DNA of 64,000 nt from Ectocarpus siliculosus (GCA_000310025.1 FN649734.1:284520-348519); one strand, 5' to 3'; positions 25,290 to 38,201 are shown, counted from the first letter of the stretch. Numbers and translations: made by a program. Notes: generated from the sequence alone by a model not told the origin.

Positions 25290-28200
25290 TCATTTCGGAA
25301 CCAGGTACATGAGGAGCAAGTCGCGCTCGGATTGGCCATCTCCGCCTTGGGGTTGGTGCGGAAGATCCCGCATCCTGAACGGCACGTGGACTACCTCAGA
25401 GAAACCCTGCTCAACGGGGGGAGGTGGCGGTAGTGGGCACCGGCGGGCATCGCCACAAACACACACACACACAGGCTCGCGTCAGTAGGACAGTCATGGG
25501 TTCCTACGACAACTTCCGATGAATATTCATTCAGATAAAACGTTCTCGAATCGGTGCAAGGGCTAACAAAACCGGGGCCGGTCCAAAACCTGCCGCGTGC
25601 TCAAACAATTACACACTACCCCGTCTCATCCGATTGGCCGTGTTTGAATCATTGAGTTTTCTCGTCCACATGTCACTTCACCTATTTTCCGTTGCTGTCA
25701 AAGAATTGCTAGTGTACAACGTATTATAGATCCAGTCACTTGACTTGAGTTCGATTTTTCGACGCTCTCCCTCGTGGAATCGGAACTCGATGCAACATAC
25801 TGGCTGCCGACTTCACCCGTCAGTTGTTCCGTTCTTGTCTTCATTTTTGGACGGAAACAATGACCTCCCATGCCGCGTCGAAACATGTTCCTCCATCTAG
25901 CAAATATTTATATGCAACGCCTCCAGATCCCCGCAATTTCCTAGAAATTCGACGTTGTCAGCACCGCTTGGCACAACAAGAGACTCGAACAAAGTCCTTT
26001 TGGGTAGGTGCTTATCGTTAGAGGCTGTGGTCATGAGGTTGATTAAAGACCTTTGACTATTTCCGAGTGACGAACAGAGCAAGCAAGCCCTGCATACTAG
26101 AAGGGGCTCCCCTCCTCCAGTATCACACACCCGCATACACGAAGCCCCCTACATCTCCGTAGATCCACATCTAGTGCTGAGCACGCCCGACATACCCCAC
26201 GACCGAAAACGAGCAAGGACTGGTTCCGTAGTGTATTTATTCGGTACAGCATGACGTTTTTCTGGATCTAGTCACCGTAAGTATTAGTCGTAAACGCACG
26301 CACCTCGTTCTTGTGCGGAGGGTCGACGTACTTGAACCACGTGTGAATCACCACGTCGGGGACTTTGCGACGCTCCCCTTCCGGTGACCAGGGGTCGCAC
26401 CCCCTGAAAGCGTTCAGATGAAAGCACGCCTCCTGCGGCAGTTCAAGTCGACAAGCCCTCTTGGTTATAGGGCAGTCGATCTTCAACTAGTTTTGGTAGT
26501 GAAATTCATTATGCTTCATGGGATTGTTTGAGCTTGCACCACCCGCTGCTTGCTTCGCTGGCGTGCGGCATTATACGATGTCGTACTCTCAGGCTCTGAG
26601 TGCTTCTGCCTACTGCACGTATCAGGCTCCAGTTCACTTCGCGCAGGTCTCCCTGTCGCACCACCACATTGAGCCAGTCTACCGTAGGTGACATGGCGTA
26701 AGACATCACACCTCCTGCACCGAATGAATTTCAAACTTCTACCATTGTTCCACGATGAAGACGATTCCGAAAATCAAATGATACATTGTCGGGAAGGTCT
26801 CCACGAGACAGTTCATATGCCGCTATTTCCGGCACCGCCGGCACTCCTCGTACTGTGGCCTACTGTGGACCTGCTGATATTGAGTGAGTGTGTTCGTCCC
26901 ATCGATTCTGGCGCCGGATTACAGGCCTTTCGGCGGATATTACTGACGTATCAGCCGAGGTCACACAAGAGGAATACCACACAGGAGCTTTCTTCATTGT
27001 TATTGTTCGTTTCACTTTATCATTAACTTTATTTATCGATACCTTGGGGGTGGTGAGGTAGATGCACCTTGCCGTAGCCCCGTGCTGCCGCGCTAGATCC
27101 AGCCACCCTGCCCTCGTGCCCCGCTGCGAGACCGGACCAAAAAGACAACAAATCCACGGAACGAACACCCCACGGATCAACCCACGGAGCAGCCAGTCAT
27201 TTCGAGAGACCGGAGCGATGTTGGAACACTCCAAGGATTATCCTCTCGAGAATGATTCACTACGTCCCCACTCACGGACAGCAGTATCCCTTGTGTGGCT
27301 GGCTTAGGCTGGAGTGTACCGTGTACGATGCGGCACGAGGGCAAGGTAGCGGCCACTCGCGTTGGCACAAGAGAGAGAACAACGGGACATTGGAGGAAGA
27401 GTCCTGCTTGACCCGGAAATGCTAATGTAGTGGGTGAACATCCCGAATATCACATACCAAAAAGCATACGCTTCTGTTTGTAGTGCTCAAGAAAATACAG
27501 CGCCTCGGTTTGGAGAAAAAACAACAAGCAAGTTTCGAGACACTCTGTTCGTGTGTCACTCCTTCTCAATATCTCATTATCTCATTATCTCATTCTCTCC
27601 GTTTCCACCCCCCCCCCCTCTCTCTCTCTATCTCTGTCTCTGTCTCTGTCTTTGTCTCTCTGTCTCTCTCTCTCTCATTCTTAATGTGTGGCAAACTCTC
27701 TCTGTCCTTCGTTCCATCTCCCTCTCACCCCCGCGTTGGTGGCATCGATCACGACGCTCCGCCCTCCCCTCAGCCGCTCCCCAGCCTCCCGCTCGCACCG
27801 CTTGAGGCTTTTCAGCTCATCCTGGTTGATCCTTTCCCAACACAAAAACAAAGCAAAGGGACAGGAACAAACGGAAAACTACGGTATGTAGATGAGCAAA
27901 ACACGACGCGGTGGGGTCTTCAACATTGTTGCGGCATCGTCTCATTCTCGCATGCTTTGCTGGTTCCCCTTCTATTCGGCTTCGCTTTGAGCTACGGAGA
28001 TTTCTACCTCCATCACGGTCATCTGGGTAGCTCATTGTCTACTATGTTCTCAACATCTGAGGGATCAAAGCCCTGTCTTCCGTCTAACTCTGGCCCATCT
28101 TCTCTCAAAAGAGGGGTTGAGGGGACGGTGGTGTCTCAATCTTCACCTGGCGTGATCTGGCAGCCTGTCCTTGCACAGCGTACTCTTTCCCCCGCCGGGG

Positions 28201-30506
28201 GGGCCCACCAACACCACCACCTCCAACCCGCCCCCCCCGTCTCCCTCACGCCGCGAAAGACTTTCCGCGGAGCCCCCCGAACCTTTTCCTAGAAGGGTGG
28301 AAGGGTCGAAGCCCAACATCGCCAAAGATCTACAAGATCAAGCACAGCAACGACGATATTGAGATTCAGTCAGCGGGGGCATTGGACACTATGGCGCTGA
28401 ATTACAGCGGTACCATGTACCCGGAGAGTTGCAGCGACGCGGCGAGATGAGATGAGATGAGAGGAGAGGAGATGCACTGATGGCCGTTTGTCGCTTGTGG
28501 GTCCGGGCGGGCACTGCACTGTAGCATCGGGGATGCCGCTGTCACTCGATGATTTCGCGGAGCGCCTTGGTGGCAAAAAAGACGAAACGGCACACGCCCA
28601 GTCGCTCTTCCGAGACGGCCGGCAGAACACTACCATGGTATTGTACACTATTATTTAATCAGTTTTGGTTCCTGCTTCAGCCTCAACCAACCTCTTCCAA
28701 AAACCTCGCTAATCGAGCCGACTACTACACGTCAAATACCGCAGGTTGTGTAAGGTACCCCCCCCCCCCTGAACGGATTTCCAGAGCTCGATTTCTCCAC
28801 GACGTGCAGGCTGCCAAGAACCAATTTGTACGCTTCTGGAAAGCTCTCCACGAGAGGGATCCAATGCCGCAGACTAATCGAGCTTCGGAAAACGGTCCAG
28901 GGGGTGGGTGCGGTATCTTGCATCATGCAACCCACCGTTGTCGCGTCGGGGCTAGCATACCTGTTCTTGTGGAGGGGCACCGTGGATCGCATGAAGAACT
29001 GCTCGGGTGTCTGGAAGGGGATCTTGGCGTTCAGCGCCAGCTTCAAGTCGCCCGCAGAAAAATCCTGGAAACGTATTCGAGAGATGCGACGGACGCGAGG
29101 AAAAAGACCGTCACGAACGCGACCAACGGTAACGGTAACGGTAACGGTAACGGTAACGACAACGGTATCGGTAACGGTAACGGTAACGGTTCCTCCACCA
29201 TCGTGCCTGAGAGCGCGTCTGAGATGCTGCCGCAAACATCGAAAGTGCTGCAGTAAACATCGGCTGTTTCCTCATTCCAATACACGGTTATGCGCGAGGC
29301 CTTAGTGGCCTGCCAACCGTAGTTGCTAGGTGTGCAAACCCTAGGCGGTTTCGCCGCAATAGTTGGCGTGGAAACTATCAGCCGTATCGCCGTTCGTTTG
29401 GGACCGAAACCCTTGGCGGTTTCGCCACAATTTTGGCGTGGAAACTATCAGCGGGTTCGCCATTCATTTTTGGGATGGAAACCCTTGACGACTTTACCAC
29501 GTATTTGGCGCGGACACCACAGTCCTCACATTCCGATACACCGGTACGTGCAAGCCCTCTGTGGCTTCGCCTACCATCATGATGAGTAAACCCCTGGGCG
29601 TATTGCTATCCACTAGAGATGGGAACCCTATTTTCAGGGTGTTTCCCGACTTTGGCTGGCGTGGAAGCCACTAGCTGTTTCGCCACAATATTTGGCGTGC
29701 AAACCACTGTTGATTGTCGGTTACACCTTCTTGTGGGTCCCCTGCTTGGGCCTGCCCGCGGCGTCCCCGACGTACAAGCACGCCGCCTTCTCCACATCCA
29801 AACCCCCGTTGTAGGAGGTGGACACCATCTCCCAGCACCCGGGACGAGGCTGCCAATAGTACAAAACAAGTCAGAGACATGAATGACACGGGGTGTCCAA
29901 ACCATGAGCTGGGGGTCGCCATTTTTCGCCTGAGAAGCAATTATCCTACGGTAAGCTACGCTTTGAGTTGCCGTGTCGACGAAAGAGGACTTGGGGTGTT
30001 GCTGATGGTGAACCGGGCGCTCGTGGAAGCGCGCCTACCACAAGCGTTTTCGGACGGAGCGGACCCTTGTACGTACAACCGCAACGACAGCGACTGAGAG
30101 TCTCCGTCGAGCTCCCGCATCAGGGGTGGCAATACCGCACGCCAATATCGCACAAACGTCCATGCTACCATACCATATTCAAAAGCATGAAGACCCGGTC
30201 CGGGAATCATGCAGAGTGCTTAAGCGGGCCGGGGGAAAATGTTGCTCGGCTATGCAAACACTCCACCTGCACCCTTTCCGACCGCCAGCACGAGGTCACT
30301 CACGCGCTGTGTTGCGGGCTCTACACCGCAACACCTCCAAGAGGTAAGAAACGACTAAACACGCTTCCGAGGTCACAACAGCAGCAGGAGCAGCAACGGG
30401 ATGCAAACCGGCACCTTTCTGCAGTAGTCGTCACGGCAAGCCAGGTAGGCCTCAACGGGGATGCCTAGAGCCCTCACCACGGACCGAACCTTCGCCTTCA
30501 GCTGAA

Positions 30507-30551
<45 letters not shown>

Positions 30552-33500
30552 GCCAAACCATACGCCGCCCGAAACGGAAAGAGAGAAACAAATAAATTTA
30601 GTGGTTTGGTGTGGCGTTGGTGTACTTAGGCATGGAGCAAATGCAGGTTGCTGGTGAAATCAGTACGGGGTAAACGCGAGTTGCGTCGTGACTCCTCGCT
30701 CGCAGGCACTTCTTTTTGGGGCGTTCGGACGTTGTTCAGTGTGCGTCACCGTGCTGGGTGACTTGACTCGATTAGACACCACGAGGTCGAGGCTAACTAT
30801 CATTTAACGTCAGCCACGCTCGGGTACGAAGGAGCGGGGTGGGGAGGAAAAATGACCCCGCCCGTCCTAAAAGTTGTGCCTCGCGTTAAAGAAGCGCAGC
30901 GTTGCTCTTGTTTTATTGCTGGAAAACAATCGGCCGAATTGATGGTAAAAATGTGCGGGCAATCTCTCATTATGTCGACCCCCAAACCCAACAATAAACA
31001 CATGAGAGAAAATCGTTAAGTCTATCCAGAAAAAAAACGATCATGAGTAGGTAGCGGGGATGACGTGCGTTATACATTAGGAGGCCAACCCGTGACTGCT
31101 GACTGCTGACTGCTGACTGCTGACTGCTGACTGCTGACTGCTGACTGCTGACTGCTGACTGCGGTCGCTGGCAAGGGTCATCACCATCACCACGAGATCA
31201 AGCATCAGCCATCACCAGCAACAGTAGCACCTACGACGCAACACTCCCTCCGGCGAGAAAGAACACCCAAAAAACGGACATCCCAACCTCCGACGAGAAA
31301 GAACACCGAAAAAACAGACATCCCAAAACGAAACACGCTGCGAGGCCCCGTGAACGTCATCAACGTACGCCACGCTGCATCACCACGCTACCCTACCCAC
31401 GTACGTACCATTCGCGGGTCCACCTTTCCCGTGCCTACGCCCATCTGGTTGGAGATGATGGCCACCTTGTACCCTCGGTCGTGCCACTTTCGCAGCACCG
31501 TCGGGATCTTGCCGTTCCAAAGCTGCCAGTCGTCCGCAGCATCTCCGAAACGCTTCCCTGTCGATTGGTCGATTGGTCGATTGATCGATTGATCGATTGA
31601 TCGATTGACCCATTGATCGATTGATCAATTGACCCATTGATCGATTGGTCGATTGATCGATGCCACCCCGGGCGGGTGGGCACTTGGATGATACTGGACG
31701 GGAGGGGGGCTCCGTATGACATCGAGAAAGGGGGGGGGTCAACCGAGACTGTGTGCGTATTTAGTAAATCGAGGATACTCGAGCAAAGGTTTGGTGTGCA
31801 CTGACATAAGCCAATCGGCGCCTGTCGCAACGCTCCTGTGTTGTGTTAGTTACCCTTCGACGAAGGGCCAACGCTGCTCACGTCTTCTTGGTGGGATACA
31901 GTTTTTACCCTACCTCACCTCACCGCAGCACAAAAAAAAAAAGGAAAAAAAAGGAAGCACACCACACCAGGAGCAAACGTGGAAAATATGAAACAGAGGT
32001 TTGTTACAAAGAGAGCGCCAAAAATGTGTCGTGGACGAAGACAATGCCGACAACCTCACCTGACTTGGTCTTGATGAGCGTCCCGTCCATGTCGAACGCC
32101 ACTATATGGGTGGAGACCCTGCTTCTGTCGGGCACCCACCGCAGCACCGATCCCTCCATCAGCTCTTCCCACCTGAACACATTCATCGACAGCGACAACA
32201 GCAACGGCACCATGGGAGGATTGCGATGAGCAACTCCAACCTGGCCAAATTCGGACCCATCGTTGAGAAAGTTGAATCTGATTGGCTGCCCACGCACAGT
32301 CGTCGCATGGTTGCGTGGTGGTCTCCAGGGGGTGGTTCTCAAGTACATGTACTCCAAGATACGCACGAACACAAGGGGGTGGCAGTGAGGATTAAGACTT
32401 TCCCTGGCAGCAACACTTCAACGGGCTCAAAACGGGAATTCATTGTACCCTGTGTGTCGAACCCAGGGGAGTGGGGGCGTGACGCTAGAGGGCGCCGGGT
32501 TGTGGTTGGGCTACCTCAAACCAAGGCCTGGCCGACGATTTTGGTATTGTCCTATGCATAACATAATGTCCTCCTGCTCAAACAACAGTAGTGTAGACTT
32601 GGCGAGAATTTTCTGTCACACCATGGCAACCCGATTCCAACGAAACAACCACAATATCACCCCCCCCTCCTTTCCTGCAACTCCTTCCCTCCCCTCCTTT
32701 CCTGCAACCCCTCCCCTCCTATCCTCTCTCGCCACCGAAACTGCCAGCAACCCCCGACCCCGCCTTCCATAAATATCCCCCTCTCCTCTTCCCCACAAGG
32801 CTGCTTACCTGCCGCCCTCACTGCTACTCCCCCCGTCACCCCCGCCGTCCCTCCAAACCGGTTCCTTGGATAGGACGCCCGGGCCGTCGGATCCTCCCGA
32901 ACCGGCACCAGTGGTGCCGCCGCCGCCAGCGGTCGAGCTTGAGCCCCCTCCGCCATCGTTCCCTAGAGCGGCGAATTGAATGGGGACATACGAGAGAAAG
33001 GAAGCACCCGGTGTTTTGTGGCATTGATGCCCGGCGTTCGGGGAGTTCTGTGTCCTGTGAGGTATTGTACATGTACATCCCACGCCTCTTTCCTATCTGG
33101 AGGTTGCCCGTCCAGGTGGCGACCTGTACAACTATCTGCTGTTCCTTCCCTTCCCTTCCCTTCCCTTCCCTTCCGTCCTTCGTGAACCTTGACGCATTGG
33201 GCAGGGACGACGGCCGCGCGACACACCTGTACCTGTACCTGCACCTGCATCTGTACCTGTACCTGTACCTGTACCATGCTCTGCCCATGAAGCAACCAGA
33301 CACGGCATCGGGAACACCAACACCAACACCAACACCAACCTTCGGCAAACCAACCCCAGCCACGATAGGATGAGCATCGAACAAACAGACACCAACAGGC
33401 GAGCACACAGCTAAACACCTCAAGTCGAAGAGGAGAAAGAGGAAATATTGGCAAGAATCTAACCCGCATCACCTGCCGCCTTCGCTTTCGACTGAGCAGG

Positions 33501-33623
33501 ACGAGCGAGGCACCCCCAGGAAGAAGAAGACGACGAAGACTTTGGCGCTGTTGACGCGGAGGGGGGCAGAGAAAGGAGCACGAAGGTGGCGGGGGGCGCA
33601 GTCTGGAGCGAGCCCCACGGCAT
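25290..33623 (-). CDS. PNKP: Polynucleotide kinase 3'-phosphatase
   Basis: A DNA end-processing enzyme that removes 3'-phosphates and phosphorylates 5'-OH ends in strand-break repair in the nucleus. Exons in order: 33623-33473, 32962-32809, 32172-32060, 31557-31409, 30501-30415, 29849-29727, 29064-28961, 28329-28147, 27831-27729, 27123-27043, 26432-26304, 25406-25290. All junctions keep phase, giving 497 aa (504 if ATG 33644 is used). Residues 1-101 are Pro/Ser/Gly-rich. The HAD phosphatase domain has DMDGT (129-133, nucleophile Asp129), IISNQMG, and VGDAAGRP. The kinase domain has the P-loop GPPGGGKST (336-344), INQDELKS, VVIDATNAG, and the end motif EGFSEVVHVPF. The FHA domain that docks animal PNKP to XRCC1/XRCC4 is absent, as in plant and yeast forms. 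The closest upstream co-directional gene encodes a BRCT protein. Confidence 0.92.
27617..27677. repeat. CT-rich microsatellite in PNKP intron 9
   Basis: Mixed CT and CTGT units follow a C9-C10 run. They lie in the intron between the PNKP exons 27831-27729 and 27123-27043. The preceding 27567-27595 segment repeats TCTCATTA. Confidence 0.8.
29126..29190. repeat. (GGTAAC)n hexanucleotide
   Basis: About ten GGTAAC units with two point variants, about 60 bp upstream (minus strand) of the PNKP acceptor at 29065. On the transcribed strand the repeat is GTTACC. Confidence 0.9.
29336..29720. repeat. ~72-bp degenerate tandem repeat
   Basis: Units beginning AAACCC at 29336, 29407 and 29479 share GGCGGTTTCGCC and TTGGCGTGGAAACTATCAG. 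More decayed copies continue to about 29720. The array fills the PNKP intron between the exons 29849-29727 and 29064-28961. Confidence 0.8.
30507..30550. repeat. (ACAG)n at PNKP splice acceptor
   Basis: Eleven ACAG units (CTGT on the transcribed strand) end 5 bases from the TTTCAG acceptor of PNKP exon 5. The microsatellite itself therefore supplies the polypyrimidine tract. Confidence 0.95.
31093..31162. repeat. (TGACTGC)10 heptanucleotide
   Basis: Ten exact copies of a 7-bp unit lie in PNKP intron 4. Confidence 0.97.
31561..31661. repeat. 8-bp repeat at PNKP acceptor
   Basis: About 12 variant copies of TGATCGAT/TGGTCGAT end directly at the GACAG acceptor of PNKP exon 4 (exon starts 31557 on the minus strand). 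The branch point and pyrimidine tract must lie within or beyond the repeat. Confidence 0.95.
33143..33275. repeat. (CCCTT)n and (CCTGTA)n in PNKP intron 1
   Basis: A pentanucleotide CCCTT run (33143-33174) and a hexanucleotide CCTGTA run (33225-33275) lie in the first PNKP intron. A short ACACCA run follows at about 33319-33340. Confidence 0.9.
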
Positions 33624-34087
33624 CTGCAAGCGGGAACAATACATCTCCCACGAAGTGCTGTCTCTGTTTGGTTGCCCCTCTCTTCTTGTCAGCCGTCCTC
33701 GACTAGGAAATTCGTAGCCGAGATCTTGCCCAAAACCAACTTAACCTACCCTACCCTCGATGTTAGGCTGCGGGACCCCACCTTCCCGTTTGTCCGGAAA
33801 ATGCGGGTTTTTCTGCGCGCTTCTCAAACGGGTCGACGGCTGTCAGACCTTCTGACTGGGTAGTCCAATGGACTAGTCTTTATTATTCCATGTACGGTCG
33901 TCGTAGATTGGAGGCGGGGGGAGGGGTGGGGAGGGGCTGTTTTCACGTGTTGGTTCACTTATCACCCATCTCGGTCAGGACGGAAAAACGTCAGTTCCTG
34001 CTTCTCGTACCCCTGTCCAAAAGTCCGGGCAATCTCTAGAATTCCTTCGCGGAACATACGAAACAGCCGTGCTGAACAGAAACGCCT

Positions 34088-35710
34088 TCAATCCATGCCA
34101 CAGCTTCCACCCAGGCCGTATCGAGAGGGAGGTACGTGGGAGCCTGAGAATAGTGGTGCACTACTCTGCGATTTCCCGTAAGACACACCTCCACCTCCAC
34201 CGCTGCCACCAGCACCAGCACCAGCACCAGCACTAGCATCAGCTGCACCGCAAACGGCAGCCGTAGGGCTCTTATTGTAGAACTTCTTCGCCGTGGCGGG
34301 CGTGATGGTATCAAGCAGGTGCGATCCCATTGGCTGGGCGGAGCCCAGCCGGAGGCACTCGGACAGCCACGCCGATCCCACCACCTGCAGTATTGGCGGT
34401 GGTACGGTACGGCAATGCGGGACGGTTTGGTGCGCGGGATGATGAGCACCCCCGCCACGTTCTGTTCTGTTGGGTTAGAACCAGCACCAGAACGATGCCC
34501 GGCTTGATGATATGGAGGGAGCTCGCGGCGAGGACGGGACAAGAAATTATTGTATCTTGTTTTCTATTTGGGCTTGATCGGAAAGGGGAGCGTGTGTCAA
34601 GGATCCGCCTGTTCGAGGCGGGGCGTTGCACGTGGTGTAGATTGTAGACAAGGGGAACCAAACAAGTTCACTCACGCGCACCGTGAACGTCGTGGGGACT
34701 CTGAAGAAGATTTGGGGGGAGGCTTCATTGCAGAGCTAACGCAGCAGCGACCGCAAGGGTATGGCTCTGTCGTCCAAAGTGTCGCTATCCAACCCCCCAA
34801 AAGCTAACCTCCCAAATGCTCACGTCATGCTATCGATCAGCCGTTCAAGGGACTGCCACACTCTCAGGATACGATACCAGTTGGGAGCCATCGTCCAACG
34901 AAAAAAACTAAATCCCCAGGCTCTCTCTATAACCCCCCCTCCCACCCTCACCCCCCATTCTCAAAGAATATCAGAACACTACCCTAAAACATAGCATCTT
35001 CAGACACATCCCCACCTTCACCGAGGAGGCCTCTTCTTTCAGGGGATACTTGTTGAATATCCCCTCCATTTCCTCGCTAGCCCTTGCCGACGAGAAAGAG
35101 GCCGCATCGCAAACCACCATGGTCGGAACCAGAGCCACCGGCCCGTGCTCCGTGGCCTGCCCACGTCCATCGGGCGCATGCATTAGGACCAAACGTGGAG
35201 ACAGCAAAAGGGAAACTCAAAAAACGCTACAATCATTTGCTGGCTGTTCCCAAGCCCAAGAGCGTGGCGCAAAGGCTACTGCGAGTTTTGTGTGGGTGGC
35301 GTGTTTTCTCGACGCTGCGGCCGTTGCTTGTCTGTCTGAACTATTTAGCAGGGTTTCCGCGTGATTTCTGGACGTTAGCTTCCTCCAGCCTACAGTACGC
35401 ACCAAAAACAAAGAAAACAATCAGAAGCCTTGCGGCGGGAAGGTTCGCGACATTCGCAACAACAAGGTCAAGACACAACCGACATGTTCATCACCTTGCG
35501 CTTGCCGGAAGAAGCCCCATCCCCAGCCCCTGAGCTCGCACGCTTCCGCTTCGAAGAACCCTTCGGAGTGCCCGCGAAAAGATCCGCCGCTTTTGGAATC
35601 AGGGAAGAGGCAGGGGATTTTCCGTTGACATCCCCGGGGGAGAAGTCCAGCACAGTGGCATGGTTGGCCACGAGGCCTTTGGCGAGGATCTGGCGCCTCG
35701 CTTGGCTCAT
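34088..35710 (-). CDS. Single-BRCT-domain protein
   Basis: Three minus-strand exons join in phase 0: 35710-35495, 35156-35016 and 34384-34088 (TGA stop), about 217 aa. The BRCT-like core starts with ARRQILAKGLVANHATVLDF, passes through VPTMVVCDA and ends with VVGSAWLSECLRLG, which carries the conserved BRCT Trp followed by Cys. A Lys/Ser-rich linker sits inside the domain. The tail is Ala/Gly-rich (GAGAGAGG). BRCT domains bind phosphopeptides or DNA ends in repair complexes. The ATG at 35710 directly follows a possible acceptor (GGCAAG, exon at 35712), so the true 5' end may lie upstream, and the usual first BRCT strand is not visible. The stop lies 464 bp from the first modelled PNKP codon on the same strand. 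It may be an independent gene or 5' exons of PNKP. Confidence 0.6.
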
Positions 35711-36604
35711 CCCTTGCCAGCAAAGAGTCAAGGAACGGTGACACAGGTGGAAATGGCGGCGGTGTGGAATGGGAAGAGGGAAAGTAGTTGAGCCTGGAGG
35801 CGCGCCGATAGACTCGAGCTTGTCATCGAAAAGCGTGTTATTTTCATCGCCTCTGGTCTTGGTGTGATGGAGGTACTTTTTCGCAATGGGAAAACAATGC
35901 ATACGAGGCCAGCAGTGAAGACGAAATAGAACGACGTCTGGGTCTACAGGACAGGACTGTTCGGACGTGTGCCAACGCGAGGCACACTGTGGCACTCGTG
36001 TCGCTGATGTTCTTGTTGATACTGCAACGTAAAAACCCGTTCCGACGATCTCTGCTCAGTACCGTCCAACATCCGTGCCGAGCCAACTGACGAGGTCGCC
36101 TACAGTGGTCACAACCCAACTTCCCTCAAAAGGGAACATCTACGCCACGAAACACCATAGACAATAAATGAAGCCTAGGAAAATCAACCCAAAGCCGAAA
36201 ACATCAAAATTTAGGCCTAGCCGCAGGCGACATGCTGGAAAACGAAGTTCGGCAACACATATCAACGCAGAGCAAATCGCGATCGCGAACACTCTACGCG
36301 TCAGGCTAATCAAATGGTATGCAACAGCAACTCAAATATCACCAACCAAGGCAAACAAACTGATGCTATCGTTATCCTTGTGCCCCTGCTATAATAGGCA
36401 GGGCTGTACTTACCATTACACACACATACCTACAGATGTGGAGGGGGCTCTACAGTAAGATCAAAGCATCCGGTGATAACTGAATGTTCCGTTCCAAAAC
36501 ACAAACAAAGGCACCGTGTCCCCCACATCCCTACTAATCGTATGGAGTTTTCCATGCCAGATTATCGCGGGAATCCGTCCCCTTCATCCAACGAATAACA
36601 CAAC

Positions 36605-36874
36605 ATGATCCACAGTCATGGCGGGAAACCATCAAGCATAGCTCTCTTGCTGTTCGGCGCTTTTCTTGGCCATGTTAGCTGCGCGAGCTGGAATCGTTCA
36701 CAGCAGCTGGGTCGGTTGAAGCCATCCACACGGGCCTCGGGGACCATGAAAAGCGGGTGTGGCATACTAACCCTAACCCCTCACAAAAAAGCCTCCTCAG
36801 CAATGCGGAAACCTCTTGTACCACAACGCCTAGGGTTGGTTCTACAGCAGTCGTCATTGCTGACAGCAAGCTAA
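36605..36874 (+). CDS. Hypothetical small secreted protein
   Basis: An 89-codon frame starts with ATG. Its N-terminus looks like a signal peptide: a short polar start, the hydrophobic core IALLLFGAFLGHV, then SCAS as a possible cleavage site. The rest has no recognisable domain. A second open frame (36757-37146) overlaps in another phase, so either a frameshift, an undetected intron or chance could explain the pair. No homologue comes to mind. Confidence 0.22.
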   Translation: MIHSHGGKPSSIALLLFGAFLGHVSCASWNRSQQLGRLKPSTRASGTMKSGCGILTLTPHKKASSAMRKPLVPQRLGLVLQQSSLLTAS

Positions 36875-38201
36875 TCACCACTGTTGAGCGATACTCGTCC
36901 AGCTGGGCGTCAACCGCCTCTGCCCACTTTCACCAACACGGCTGGAAGTCCGATCTCTTACAAGACGGCATCCTATGCGTGGGCCGGCAGTGCACAGTCG
37001 CGGGAGGGGCAGCGAAAGCAGAGCAAGTCGAACGAGAACCAGCAGCAGCAGAAGAACCAACGGTGATGGCCGTCGAAACCAGGGCAGCCTTAAGAGGGCC
37101 GCTTCCCCCACAGGCCGCCCCTGCAAACATCCCCCCTGCGCGATGACGTGTGCGACAGCACTTGGTCGGCTCTAGGCTATTGTAGAGATGCTCCGGTACC
37201 GCTCCCAGTGTTTCACAATGCCATGATGTATTTTTTTCGCAGCGTTTGCTTTCGTCCTAGGTTTGATCGACTCCTGATGCTATCATGAGGTAGGGGTTGT
37301 CGATTGATTTGCACTACAGGATCGGCTGGCAGCTGCGCACAGCAGCACAGGGCCGCGAAACAGCAATAACTGTCCAAGCACAACAGACTCAAGCTCTTCC
37401 CGAACACTACTTACTAAGACGGCAATGTGGGACTTAAGAAAGACAGCTCAGTGCCGGGTGCTACACAGTAAATCCTGCATGGCGTTAGAAATAGTCTATT
37501 CTCGACGGTGGGGACGAAGCACGAACCCAGGGCTAGGCCCGGAATTGGCCTTTCGTAACGGCAGGCCCGAAACTGTAGCATAGACCTGTAGACTACTGTT
37601 GTCACTTAGACCATAGCAGACAGGTGTGAACACGACATTTGATACTGCTGTACACTCCGTTGGTTGCACCGTCTTCGAAGCTGGAGTCTCCCCCCTCACT
37701 AAAAGGAGCTACTGCAAGTCAGAAGTGACCGGGTGTGCCCCGCTATTGGCAAAACTCAGAATGAATCTAAACAGCTGAATCTTCGAATTTCCCGTTGAGT
37801 TCGTCATGATAACGTAGAATACATGTACGTATGGAAATTTAACATATCGAGCTAAGAACAAGATGGACCTCCACAGGGGTAGGCACCGTGCTCATTTGCT
37901 CACCGAACTAAAGCGTACGCGCGGGGTGCAGCCTAGAGTTGATGCTGTTCTACGCACGCACAACATGACAAGAAATTTCCTCATAAGAACAATCTGTTGG
38001 AAAGCAAGAGTACTGCTGTACCAGTGTAGTCCGTCTCCGCTCAGTTTGCTGGAGGAGAACGAGGCGAAGGAGATGAACACGATAGATAAAGCTGCTGCTG
38101 CTGCTTTAGACTCTTGGGCCGGCACGAATAGAGATGAGATCTCAGCTGATGTTTCGTGACCTGTACCGTGGCAGTTGCTCTTCGCTATGGATAGATACAA
38201 T

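Noticed and set aside
28549-29256. 235-codon plus-strand open frame
   Set aside because: It is antisense to PNKP exon 7 and a hexanucleotide repeat; the minus strand carries the conserved protein.
31093-31162. CRISPR-like array
   Set aside because: It is a simple 7-bp tandem repeat without spacers, in a eukaryotic intron.
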